Shown piece by piece: positions 1 to 6,380 of a DNA stretch of 10,894 nt. The translations under genes and the position numbers were made by a program. The stretch comes from Hyphomicrobiales bacterium (GTDB lineage: Bacteria; Pseudomonadota; Alphaproteobacteria; Rhizobiales; Xanthobacteraceae). A model generated the notes under the pieces. The model worked only from the letters and a program-made list of their open reading frames with translations, was not told the origin of the DNA and searched no databases. Within the stretch, counting starts at the first letter, position 1; each line of letters begins with the position of its first letter. The stretch is taken from contig JACQTM010000319.1 of the NCBI GenBank assembly GCA_016210825.1, forward strand, positions 1 through 10,894, given 5' to 3'.

Positions 1-1
1 C

Positions 2-1312
2 AGGGCCATTGTGATAGCCAAGCTCGAAATCGAAGGCGAATACAACGAATCCAAGCACGACGGCTTTTTTGCGGATTTCGGCGCGAATGGTCTCGACCTG
101 GAGAACCTCGAGCTATTTCCCGACTATTTGATTTACGTACACGCCGCCAACATGCAGGCGGTGGACAACGATACGATATTGAAGGCCTTTGACGCCGGGC
201 TGCGAATAAAACTTCTGGTTCAAACCGACGATATCCTGGAGCCGTCGCCATTTGTCAGCGGAAACCATACCATCGGTTTGCGCAGCAAGCAGCTCGCCAA
301 CACGGCGATCGGCTTGAGTGGGTTATATGTCTTGCAGTCGAGCAGCTCAAATCTGCTGCGATTCCGGAAGCAATTGTTCCGTGGCTTGACCTATCAGGGT
401 CCGGCCCTGTTCAGCGTCTTCTCAGGCGCATGCGATAACGGCCTCCCACCCTATCTGAACGCCGCGGCAGCAATGGAGTCGCGGGCTTTCCCGGCCTTTG
501 CCTATGATCCTTCCGCCGGGCCGGACTGGGCTTCACGGTTCTATCTTGAGGACAATCCCCAAGCGGATCTCGACTGGCCGGTTTATCACTTCGCCTATGA
601 GGATGAAGCGCATCAAAGAATCTCCGAGAGTCTTGCTTTTACCTTGGCCGATTTTGTGGCCTGCGATCAGCGCTACGCCAAGCATTTCGCGCGGGTTCCG
701 CGGGTGAAGTGGAATGGCAGTATGGTTCCAGTTTGCGAATTTCTGGCTCCCGAACCAAAGGGCTTGTCCGACAAGATACCCTGCTTGCTGATGGTCGATC
801 ACAACGACATGCTGCAAAAAGTGATTGTCGACGACAAACTGGTTCGGGAAGCCCGCCGTTGCTCCGAGATGTGGCGCAGCCTTCAGGAACTCGGCGGCAT
901 TCACAACTCACACGCGACAAGGCTGCTCGCGCAAGAGCGCAAGGCGTGGGAGGCGCAATCGCATCCCGCGGCCGAGTCGCGCGGAAACGGGCACTCACCG
1001 GTAAGCGTGACGCCGGTCGTGGCGCCGGTGAAGGTTCCCGAGTCCGCCGAGCCGGAAAGATCGTCGGATGATCCTTACATCGAGACCGCCCGATGCACCA
1101 CATGCAATGAATGCACCCAGATCAACGACAAAATGTTCGCCTACGATGCGAACAAACAGGCGTCTATCGTGAATCCGGACGCTGGGACCTATCGCCAGCT
1201 CGTGGAAGCGGCCGAAGCCTGCCAGGTCTCCATCATCCACCCAGGCAAGCCTCGTAATCCGAACGAAGTGGGGCTTGACGAACTTAAGAAACGTGCCGAA
1301 CCGTTCCTCTAG
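2..1312 (+). CDS. C-terminal part of a PFOR-like iron-sulphur oxidoreductase with a terminal ferredoxin-like domain (5' truncated by window)
   Basis: The reading frame is open from base 2, before the GTG at 11, and that GTG has no ribosome binding site. The gene therefore very probably starts upstream and only the last ~436 residues are seen. Counting from the GTG codon, the middle of the fragment has the sequence style of the beta-chain region of pyruvate:ferredoxin oxidoreductase, including a FPAFAYDP-like stretch after an alanine-rich helix (about residues 150-170). A low-complexity Pro/Val/Ser linker follows at about 310-350. The end is a ferredoxin-like domain with CTTCNEC (Cys362, 365, 368) and a distant Cys404 in an EAAEAC context, the pattern of a single [4Fe-4S] cluster. 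The usual Cys-Pro after the last cysteine is Cys-Gln here. I infer a cytoplasmic enzyme that moves electrons from an oxoacid-type reaction to ferredoxin. The ferredoxin domain is fairly sure; the PFOR relationship is a recognition call. The TPP-binding region is not in view. Confidence 0.6.
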   Translation, partial: RAIVIAKLEIEGEYNESKHDGFFADFGANGLDLENLELFPDYLIYVHAANMQAVDNDTILKAFDAGLRIKLLVQTDDILEPSPFVSGNHTIGLRSKQLANTAIGLSGLYVLQSSSSNLLRFRKQLFRGLTYQGPALFSVFSGACDNGLPPYLNAAAAMESRAFPAFAYDPSAGPDWASRFYLEDNPQADLDWPVYHFAYEDEAHQRISESLAFTLADFVACDQRYAKHFARVPRVKWNGSMVPVCEFLAPEPKGLSDKIPCLLMVDHNDMLQKVIVDDKLVREARRCSEMWRSLQELGGIHNSHATRLLAQERKAWEAQSHPAAESRGNGHSPVSVTPVVAPVKVPESAEPERSSDDPYIETARCTTCNECTQINDKMFAYDANKQASIVNPDAGTYRQLVEAAEACQVSIIHPGKPRNPNEVGLDELKKRAEPFL

Positions 1313-1835
1313 ATGTGGCGCTTAAAAAGGTCGCCCTCAACGTGCCTCCGTCAGCAGCTCATGACCCCAAGCGGTCATTCGGAGTTACTCGCTGCACTTA
1401 GCTACCAGCGTTTGATTTTTGGCTGTGTGGGCTCGATTGAGGTCAAAGACTTCATCGTCACCGTGGACACGGCGTACGACTGTGAATACGTGCGCCAGTA
1501 AATAAAGCACGCAAGCGCTTTGTGACTCATCCCGAGCCGCAGGAATTGCGACAATGAACACTATGGCCAATGACGGTAATTGCGCGGCACCGCAAGATTT
1601 ATTGCGCACCGCATCTCGATAAGTCGAAAACTGGACTGGGCGGCCCTTCCTGAATACAGTTTGAACCGAACGTTAGAATGACATTTTCGACTTGAAGGTG
1701 CTTGTCCCAGTGATTTCGCGAGTCGCATGATATCGATGCTCTGCGACGCTTTACGCCCCACAAACATTCCACATGGATCAATCGGTGAGGCCAAACATTG
1801 ATTGCGGGATCGGCTTTGAACCCGCAGTGTTCAGT
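1313..1835. other. intergenic region without a supported gene
   Basis: This ~520-base stretch lies between two convergent units: the iron-sulphur protein gene ending at 1312 and the oxidase operon ending at 1836. A 62-codon frame opens at the ATG directly after the stop codon, but it has no ribosome binding site and no recognisable protein character. Two overlapping minus-strand frames (1385-1609 and 1561-1794) also look random. I see no tRNA, repeat or exact FNR-type palindrome. The only structure noted is a short inverted repeat at 1803-1826. Confidence 0.6.
1803..1826 (-). terminator. weak candidate terminator hairpin after the oxidase operon
   Basis: TGCGGG (1803-1808) and CCCGCA (1821-1826) form a perfect 6-bp stem around a 12-base loop. 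It lies 10 bases downstream of the stop codon of the last gene of the minus-strand operon. There is no clear U-tract after it, so intrinsic termination is only a possibility. Confidence 0.3.
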
Positions 1836-2027
1836 TCATGCGTTTCGCGAAGCACCAGCCCTTTCAACCACGGCAATGATTGCCGCGAGCGCCGCAAATA
1901 TCGCGGCGCCCGCGCCCCAGACCAGGGCGCTCCCCGGCATGTTGAACATCGGCACCGTTGCGTAAAGCAGCGCGAGCGCCGCCCATACGATGCAAACGAT
2001 CGAAATGAGAACGTTGTCTTCAGTCAT
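1836..2027 (-). CDS. 63-residue two-helix membrane protein, third gene of the oxidase-like operon
   Basis: A 63-residue protein starts at the ATG at 2027. A ribosome binding site (AAGGGAG) lies about 9 bases upstream, and the gene begins only 17 bases after the stop of the subunit I gene. It has a short acidic N-terminus (MTEDN), a first hydrophobic segment at about residues 6-28, a short turn around FNMPGS, a second hydrophobic segment at about 33-54, and a basic tail. This is two predicted transmembrane helices and no cofactor residues such as His or Cys clusters. Small helical subunits accompany many heme-copper oxidases (ba3 has a one-helix subunit IIa), so I infer an accessory or assembly subunit of the complex. 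I do not recognise the family by name. The frame stays open much further upstream, but that extension is antisense-frame overlap with subunit I and has no start signal. Confidence 0.7.
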   Translation of the reverse strand: MTEDNVLISIVCIVWAALALLYATVPMFNMPGSALVWGAGAAIFAALAAIIAVVERAGASRNA

Positions 2028-2044
2028 CGGAAAGCGCTCCCTTA

Positions 2045-3709
2045 TCAGTGGCCACCGGCACTCGCCACGACCGGCAGGGCCTGCATCAACGAGAAGGCAA
2101 CGATGGTGATCGCATACATCGCCGCGACGAGAAGGACGACCGACAGCGGTCCCGTCCACGCCGCTTGACGGAATGCCGCGCCGTCCGGCGTTGCGAGCAC
2201 GGCCGGCGATCGCGACGGCACCGTCCGCCGCACCGGCAGGGCAATCCCGGCGAGCAGGATGGCGACGTGGATGAGAAGGCCCGCCGCCATCAGGATCGCC
2301 CCGACACCGACGATTTGCGACAGCATTAACCAGTTCGCCGGCGCGGCACCGTCGTAGGAGGCATCGAGAACCCGCCGCGGCATGCCGGAGATTCCCGCAA
2401 AGATACCCGCGAAACCGAACAGGACCAGGCCGACGGTGACAACAACAGGCATCAGCGCCAGCAGTCGCGGTGCGCGCAACGCGCCGGTGAGGGCCGGGGT
2501 AATGCGCATCAGGCCGGCGAGCAACGTCAGCGACACCGTTCCAACCGTCAGGAAGTGGAAATAGGCCGGAACGAAGAATGTGTCGCTGAGCAGCGTCGCG
2601 AGCCGTTCCTGAATGAGGACGAAGGCCAGCGATCCGCCAAGGCCGAGATTGACCACGGCCGCGCCGATTGCCGCCATCTCCGGCGTCCGCCACGGCAACG
2701 CGCGCATCCATGCAAACAGGCCGCGCGACCCGCGAGCCCGCATCGACGCTTCAAGCGAGACGACAATTACGAGGAAAACGGCAACGGTCGGCACACTGAT
2801 GAACAGCGACAACAACGAGCCAAGCACCCGGACCAGGGGTGCGAGACCTGGCTCTAGGAACATGTGATAGAGCGACGTCGGCGGCACGAAGATGAGATAG
2901 GAGGCAAACACGATCTTCGAGAAACGGCTGCCGAATATCGACTTCACCCCGGTCATCTCCCGGATCAGCGCATACCAGATTAGCACCGTTCCCATCAGCG
3001 GAAGGTAGTGCAGGTTGTGAAAGAGAAGATGCCATCCGGTCGACGGATCGGTCGGCATGTCAGCCAGTCCGTAAGCCCACAGCGCCGACGGCAGGAATGC
3101 GTTCACCGCGGCAACGGAACTGACCATCAGCAGCCCGGCCCAGGTGACGACGCCAAATCCGATTGTCGACCAGACGCGGGGATTTGCGGCAGCTTTGGCC
3201 GCGAGCGCGGTCGCGATAGCCGAGGCGGCGACAAGGAATAATCCGGCAGCCAGCAGCAGATAGCCGACGTAAGACATTCCGGCGGCGACGCGCTCCTCGC
3301 CGGCGACCTCAGGTGAAGCGTCGTAAAGCAAAGGCGGGCCGGTCCATGCGCCAATCTGATTAGCGGTGAAGCCCAACAGCATCAGCAGCGTGCCGAGCCA
3401 TGCGGCCGGCGCGAGCTTGATGCCGCGTATGGCACCGCCCTCGGCCGCCGCAAGTGCCAGCAACATTGTCGCTTGGCCGAAATAGAGCCAGTAGAAGAAA
3501 ATCGTAACGCCGTGCAACGTCATGAAGCGATAACCGGTCTCCGGATGGAGCTCGAAAAAACCGGCCCTGACGAATGCCGTCAGAGCGCCGAACAGGACGC
3601 CATATCCGAGCGTGACGAGCGCACTGACGACGAGCGTTGTTAGTAGCGCGCGATGCGCGGCCGGGAGATCGCGGAGCAGGGCGGCCAAGGATTGTCGAGT
3701 CGTTGTCAT
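2045..3709 (-). CDS. divergent ba3-like (type B) heme-copper oxidase subunit I with altered active-site ligands
   Basis: The protein has 554 residues from the ATG at 3709, preceded by GGAGG with a 5-base spacer. The longer open frame upstream overlaps subunit II and is not used. About a dozen hydrophobic segments alternate with short loops. It matches Thermus ba3 subunit I as I remember it at several points: TLHGV with His66 (low-spin heme ligand), the LYHMFLEPG segment (ba3 FHHQFADPG), the RGLFAWMRALPW loop (ba3 RGLFGWIRALPW), VPAYFHF (ba3 VPGHFHL) and MPRRVLDA (ba3 VPRRAYIA). Low-spin heme ligands His66 and His385 are kept. Tyr383 stands where the high-spin heme histidine belongs, and Tyr281 replaces the first histidine of the CuB pair, with His282 kept. 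The HPxxY helix reads HNLHY (His231, His234, Tyr235). The protein clearly belongs to the superfamily, but ordinary oxygen reduction is doubtful. It is an inner-membrane protein encoded 11 bases after its CuA partner. Alternatives are a NO-reductase-like enzyme or a non-catalytic electron-transfer or sensing complex. Confidence 0.85.
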   Translation of the reverse strand: MTTTRQSLAALLRDLPAAHRALLTTLVVSALVTLGYGVLFGALTAFVRAGFFELHPETGYRFMTLHGVTIFFYWLYFGQATMLLALAAAEGGAIRGIKLAPAAWLGTLLMLLGFTANQIGAWTGPPLLYDASPEVAGEERVAAGMSYVGYLLLAAGLFLVAASAIATALAAKAAANPRVWSTIGFGVVTWAGLLMVSSVAAVNAFLPSALWAYGLADMPTDPSTGWHLLFHNLHYLPLMGTVLIWYALIREMTGVKSIFGSRFSKIVFASYLIFVPPTSLYHMFLEPGLAPLVRVLGSLLSLFISVPTVAVFLVIVVSLEASMRARGSRGLFAWMRALPWRTPEMAAIGAAVVNLGLGGSLAFVLIQERLATLLSDTFFVPAYFHFLTVGTVSLTLLAGLMRITPALTGALRAPRLLALMPVVVTVGLVLFGFAGIFAGISGMPRRVLDASYDGAAPANWLMLSQIVGVGAILMAAGLLIHVAILLAGIALPVRRTVPSRSPAVLATPDGAAFRQAAWTGPLSVVLLVAAMYAITIVAFSLMQALPVVASAGGH

Positions 3710-3720
3710 GTCCACCTCCG

Positions 3721-4428
3721 CTACGAAACGATGATTTTGCCGGTCATGCGGTCGTGGCCAACCCCGCAATAGACCGTGCAGTAGACGAGGTATTCGCCCG
3801 GCCGGCGGAAGGTCAGTTCCCGATCGGTCAGGATGCCACGCCGGAGACGGATGATCTGGCTGCCGCGTCCAAGCTGGAGCGCAGCCCCATGACTGGCGTC
3901 GGTCGCCATCATCCGGAAACGGTAGGGTACTTCGGCATCTAGGCGGAGCACGGCCGGTTCGTAGGACCATTGTTGCGCCATCAGATAGACGTCGACCGGA
4001 GTGCCGCTCATTGCTTCCATTGGCATCGTGCCGTGACTGGCGTGCATGTCATGCGCGGCCGGCATCGTTTCGGAGAGCGCCAATTCATTGCGCGGGGCGC
4101 GCACGCTGCCGTCGGGCAGACGATGGCGCGCGACGAAGTCCTCCGTCATCCGGCGGAATTCTTCCGATGCCGCGCCCGCGTTTGCCGCACCGTGGCCACC
4201 GTGACCGGCCATTGAATCGGCAGCGGTCTCCTTGGCCCCGCCATGACCACCGCCCGGGACGTTACTGTCATGAAGCCCGACAATATTAAACGGCGCAGCA
4301 TCGAAGGCAGCCCACAACGCATAGAGGCTGACGGCGCCAAAGCTTGCCGTAGCGATAAAACCGCGCCGGGTCGTCAGGTGATGTCGCATCGAGCCCGCGT
4401 TTGCGGGAACATCCGATAAGTCATTCAT
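3721..4428 (-). CDS. heme-copper oxidase subunit II, CuA cupredoxin with twin-arginine-like N-terminus and His/Met-rich linker
   Basis: The protein has 235 residues from the ATG at 4428, which has GGAG 7 bases upstream. A TTG two codons earlier is less well placed. TTRRGFIA (Arg21-Arg22) followed by a hydrophobic segment to about residue 43 resembles a Tat signal and probably also serves as the single membrane anchor, leaving the C-terminal domain outside. A linker at about 53-80 is rich in Gly and His, and residues 122-140 (HDMHASHG, MPMEAM) are rich in His and Met, which suggests metal binding. The cupredoxin domain (about 145-235) carries an intact CuA set: His180 in DASHG, then Cys217, Cys221, His225 and Met228 in CTVYCGVGHDRM. 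The residue between the cysteines that ligates through its backbone in ba3 (Gln) is Val here. In known enzymes CuA takes electrons from cytochrome c or a blue-copper protein and passes them to the low-spin heme of subunit I, encoded immediately downstream. Confidence 0.88.
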   Translation of the reverse strand: MNDLSDVPANAGSMRHHLTTRRGFIATASFGAVSLYALWAAFDAAPFNIVGLHDSNVPGGGHGGAKETAADSMAGHGGHGAANAGAASEEFRRMTEDFVARHRLPDGSVRAPRNELALSETMPAAHDMHASHGTMPMEAMSGTPVDVYLMAQQWSYEPAVLRLDAEVPYRFRMMATDASHGAALQLGRGSQIIRLRRGILTDRELTFRRPGEYLVYCTVYCGVGHDRMTGKIIVS

Positions 4429-4622
4429 TTCCAAACTCCATCGCTCAACGTCCCGGCTGGCGGGACCGTGACTGGTTGATGAGCCTTCATTGAGTGGTCC
4501 ACTTGCGATATTAGTTGAGAGTTTTCGCCGTCACCAGCGTGTCCTGCAGAGACGGTCGGCCCGCAAGGCGAGCCGGCCGGAATTGGGCATGACTTTGGCA
4601 TCGTGTTGTCCCGGCGATGCTG
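4429..4622 (-). other. leader and probable promoter region of the oxidase-like operon
   Basis: About 194 bases separate the start of the subunit II gene from the stop of the small exported protein gene upstream on the same strand. I see no exact TTGA-N6-TCAA box here. Isolated TTGA half-sites occur (for example around 4477 and 4493), but none has a partner at the right distance. How this operon is controlled is therefore not evident, and read-through from the upstream gene is possible. Confidence 0.4.
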
Positions 4623-4895
4623 TCAGCAGGCATTGTGGCTTAATTTCGAATCGTCAAGATTGCGGGCACGGCAAAATTTCTGGCTCCGGCCTCGGTTCTG
4701 ATCCGAGCTGACCTGTGGTGCGACCGCAGCGGTCGGTGCTTTCCGGCTCAATACAATCGCTGTGTCAGGCGGGTTGCCTCGGGCTTCGTTTGGCCAGTAG
4801 CGCTTGTCCGAGATCGTTGCGCCGGCAAGCGCGAAGGCGGCGTTCATTATCATGCCAGCGGTGACGACGATGGCAATCAGCATTGTCCGTTTCAT
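4623..4895 (-). CDS. small exported protein of unknown function
   Basis: The protein has 90 residues from the ATG at 4895, with AGGA about 10 bases upstream. The N-terminus is a good Sec signal peptide: MKRT, a hydrophobic core to about residue 22, and a likely cleavage site near AFALAGA (about residues 21-26). The mature part is polar, starts with a YWPNEAR stretch at about 33-39, and has two cysteines late in the chain (Cys74, Cys90). The length and layout match many small periplasmic proteins of rhizobia, but I do not recognise a named family. The last ~40 residues (polar, no clear pattern) look less constrained than the start, so a recent frameshift or a decayed C-terminus cannot be excluded. 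A near-match to an FNR/FixK box sits upstream at 4932-4945. Confidence 0.6.
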   Translation of the reverse strand: MKRTMLIAIVVTAGMIMNAAFALAGATISDKRYWPNEARGNPPDTAIVLSRKAPTAAVAPQVSSDQNRGRSQKFCRARNLDDSKLSHNAC

Positions 4896-4931
4896 GATTT
4901 CTTATTCCTATGAGTTGGTCAAAAGCCGCGA

Positions 4932-4945
4932 TTGACGTTCATCGA
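4932..4945. promoter_or_regulatory. degenerate FNR/FixK-type box (one mismatch)
   Basis: TTGA-CGTTCA-TCGA differs from the TTGA-N6-TCAA consensus at one base. Its centre lies 43.5 bases upstream of the ATG at 4895, exactly the same distance as the perfect box has from the neighbouring small-protein gene at 5357. It is a candidate site only, because one-mismatch matches are not rare. Confidence 0.35.
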
Positions 4946-5015
4946 ACGTATTCGGGCGTGCCAGTTCACGCGCAAGCGAGATGCTTACGTACCGGGTTGC
5001 GATTTTCGAGTGAGA

Positions 5016-5357
5016 TCAAGCCCGAGGGGGCGGTAGCGGTGGATCGCTGCTCGCGCCACTGGGTGCGCGATTGTTCAAGGAGAAAGATATTGTCTCGCCG
5101 ACAATGAACTGCGGGAATTCGGTTACGATAGGCGCAAGTGCAAGAGAATTGATGCAGCTGACCGTGTAGGTTACCATGGCCGCACAGTCGTTGCCCATCT
5201 TGTCGCAAGACATCCTATGCTGCTCGGAGCAATCCGGCATCGCGTCCCAAACCGAAACACTGGCCGTTTTCATACCCATCACGGCGCCGCCTGCGGTCGG
5301 CAATATGACAACCGACACAGCGACCATAAGGGCAATAATAGTTCGACCAAGACTCAT
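5016..5357 (-). CDS. small exported Cys/Met protein with PPR tail, probable metal- or redox-related
   Basis: The protein has 113 residues from the ATG at 5357 (MSLGRTIIALMVAVS). A TTG at 5378 in the same frame would add seven residues, but the shorter form has the better signal-peptide shape. A Sec-type signal covers about residues 1-25. The mature part has four cysteines (MPDC, MSCDKM, NDC, VSC) mixed with Met, His and Asp, and ends in the proline-rich PLPPPRA. I recall similar short rhizobial proteins with the RTIIAL-type start, clustered Cys and a PPR ending, often near copper or low-oxygen genes, but I cannot name a family. The Cys/Met/His content suggests binding of copper or another soft metal in the periplasm; this is inference. 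An exact FNR/FixK box is centred 43.5 bases upstream of the ATG. Ribosome binding signals are weak (AAAAGA directly before the ATG). Confidence 0.65.
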   Translation of the reverse strand: MSLGRTIIALMVAVSVVILPTAGGAVMGMKTASVSVWDAMPDCSEQHRMSCDKMGNDCAAMVTYTVSCINSLALAPIVTEFPQFIVGETISFSLNNRAPSGASSDPPLPPPRA

Positions 5358-5393
5358 TCTTTTATTATTTACAATCAAAACATCGGTCCCACC

Positions 5394-5407
5394 TTGAGAA
5401 AGATCAA
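5394..5407. promoter_or_regulatory. exact FNR/FixK-type box upstream of the small Cys/Met protein gene
   Basis: TTGA-GAAAGA-TCAA is a perfect match to the palindrome bound by FNR/FixK-family activators, which respond to low oxygen in Bradyrhizobium relatives. It lies in AT-rich intergenic DNA, 37 bases upstream of the ATG at 5357. The proximity implies a transcription start very near the start codon if the site works in the usual -40 position. Confidence 0.7.
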
Positions 5408-5483
5408 ATGGCGGTTTGCTATCACCCCAATCCGATTAACAATTGAAATCTCATGCTAGGGCTGTGATGTAGCTTCGGAACAA

Positions 5484-6380
5484 TCAGGAGGAAATGGTTG
5501 AAAACTCACTTAAGGCGCCGGCCAGCATTTTTCCAACGCCGATGTCGTTGGTCCCGTGCGGAACGCTATTTGATGTGACCACTTGCGCACCTAATTGCGC
5601 CAGAAAGACGTCAGAATTATCTGCAAACAGCCCGTGGACAGCGATGCAAACCGGCGGAGCCCAGCCGTGCGATTTGAGTAGCCGTACCGCTTCGATCATC
5701 GTCCGCCCGGTGGAAATGATGTCATCGACGAGAACCGGAGTTCGTCCCGTCCACGCATCGAGGTTCTTGAGTTTGATTTCGACGTCGCGATCTCCGCGAC
5801 GCACCTTTTCGAGCACGGAGAAAGGTGCACCTGCGTCCTTTGCCACCGCTGCCACCCATTGCTCGCTCTCACTATCGGGACCGATGATCAATGGATTGGT
5901 CACTTTGCTCTTGACCCATTGTGAGATCAACGGCGCAGCATGAACGACACGCGTCGGAATGCGGTAGATTTCACTCAGCGAGCCATAGCGATGAAGATGG
6001 GGATCGACGGTGATCAGCCAGTCGAAGGCGTCGGACAAGAGGTGAGCAACTTGCCGTGAGGTCACGGCCTCTCCGGGCTTGAAACGACGGTCCTGCCGCA
6101 TATAAGCGAGATAGGGTGAGATCAGACCAACCTTTGAAGCGCCGAGCTCTCGTGCTGTGGCCGCTGAAAAGATCAGCGGCAAGATTTTCTCGTTCGGATG
6201 CGCAAGCGTGCAAATGATCGCGACCGATCGTCCCTTGGGCGTCGTGACAAATCTCAGATACGTCTCGCCATCAGGAAACTGCCGCGTTTCGAGGCCGCCC
6301 AGCTCGAACCCGACTGCCTCGGCGAGTTCCATCGCCAAACGCTCGTTTCCGGGCATGGCGACCAGAAGCGGGGACGTCAT
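5484..6380 (-). CDS. prs: ribose-phosphate pyrophosphokinase (PRPP synthetase) family protein
   Basis: The protein has 298 residues from the ATG at 6380, which overlaps the stop of the phosphorylase gene in ATGA, so translation is probably coupled. Family motifs are present in order: FPDGE (35-39), RQDR (95-98) in the ATP-binding region, DPHLH (126-130), the basic flexible-loop region LEKVRRGDRDVEI (190-202), and the PRPP-binding VLVDDIISTGRTM (216-228). Known enzymes make PRPP from ribose 5-phosphate and ATP in the cytoplasm. At 298 residues it is slightly shorter than the usual ~315-residue bacterial enzyme, and its loop resembles archaeal forms as much as enterobacterial ones. The context suggests a specialised paralogue rather than the housekeeping copy: it is the last gene of an operon that seems to recycle nucleotides. 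The gene symbol is for the family; orthology to the main prs gene is not claimed. Confidence 0.85.
   Translation of the reverse strand: MTSPLLVAMPGNERLAMELAEAVGFELGGLETRQFPDGETYLRFVTTPKGRSVAIICTLAHPNEKILPLIFSAATARELGASKVGLISPYLAYMRQDRRFKPGEAVTSRQVAHLLSDAFDWLITVDPHLHRYGSLSEIYRIPTRVVHAAPLISQWVKSKVTNPLIIGPDSESEQWVAAVAKDAGAPFSVLEKVRRGDRDVEIKLKNLDAWTGRTPVLVDDIISTGRTMIEAVRLLKSHGWAPPVCIAVHGLFADNSDVFLAQLGAQVVTSNSVPHGTNDIGVGKMLAGALSEFSTISS

Noticed and set aside
1437..1446. TTGA-GG-TCAA palindrome
   Set aside because: The spacer is 2 bases instead of 6, so it does not fit an FNR/FixK dimer site, and no gene starts nearby.
1313..1501. 62-codon frame starting at the ATG right after the iron-sulphur protein stop
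   Set aside because: No ribosome binding site of its own and no recognisable protein features; too short to support without homologues.
1803..1826. tRNA T-arm-like sequence (GCGGGTTCAAAG on the minus strand), possible attachment-site remnant
   Set aside because: The loop is 12 bases instead of 7 and no other tRNA arms can be placed, since upstream is the 63-residue gene. There is no integrase or matching repeat in the window. Kept only as a weak hairpin.
1773..2168. 131-codon plus-strand frame
   Set aside because: It is antisense to the 63-residue membrane protein and to the end of subunit I, Arg/Pro-rich, and has no start signal.
2028..2711. Long minus-strand frame running into the 63-residue protein
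   Set aside because: It lies inside the subunit I gene in another frame and is Arg/Gly/Ala-rich as expected of an off-frame GC-rich shadow; only the last 63 codons are supported.
3710..3970. N-terminal extension of the subunit I reading frame
   Set aside because: It overlaps the CuA domain of subunit II in another frame, is rich in Arg/Pro/Asp with no membrane character, and lacks a ribosome binding site; the ATG at 3709 has GGAGG.
4477..4496. TTGA half-sites upstream of subunit II as a possible FNR/FixK box
   Set aside because: No TCAA partner at six bases on either strand; control of the oxidase operon by FixK is not supported by an exact site.
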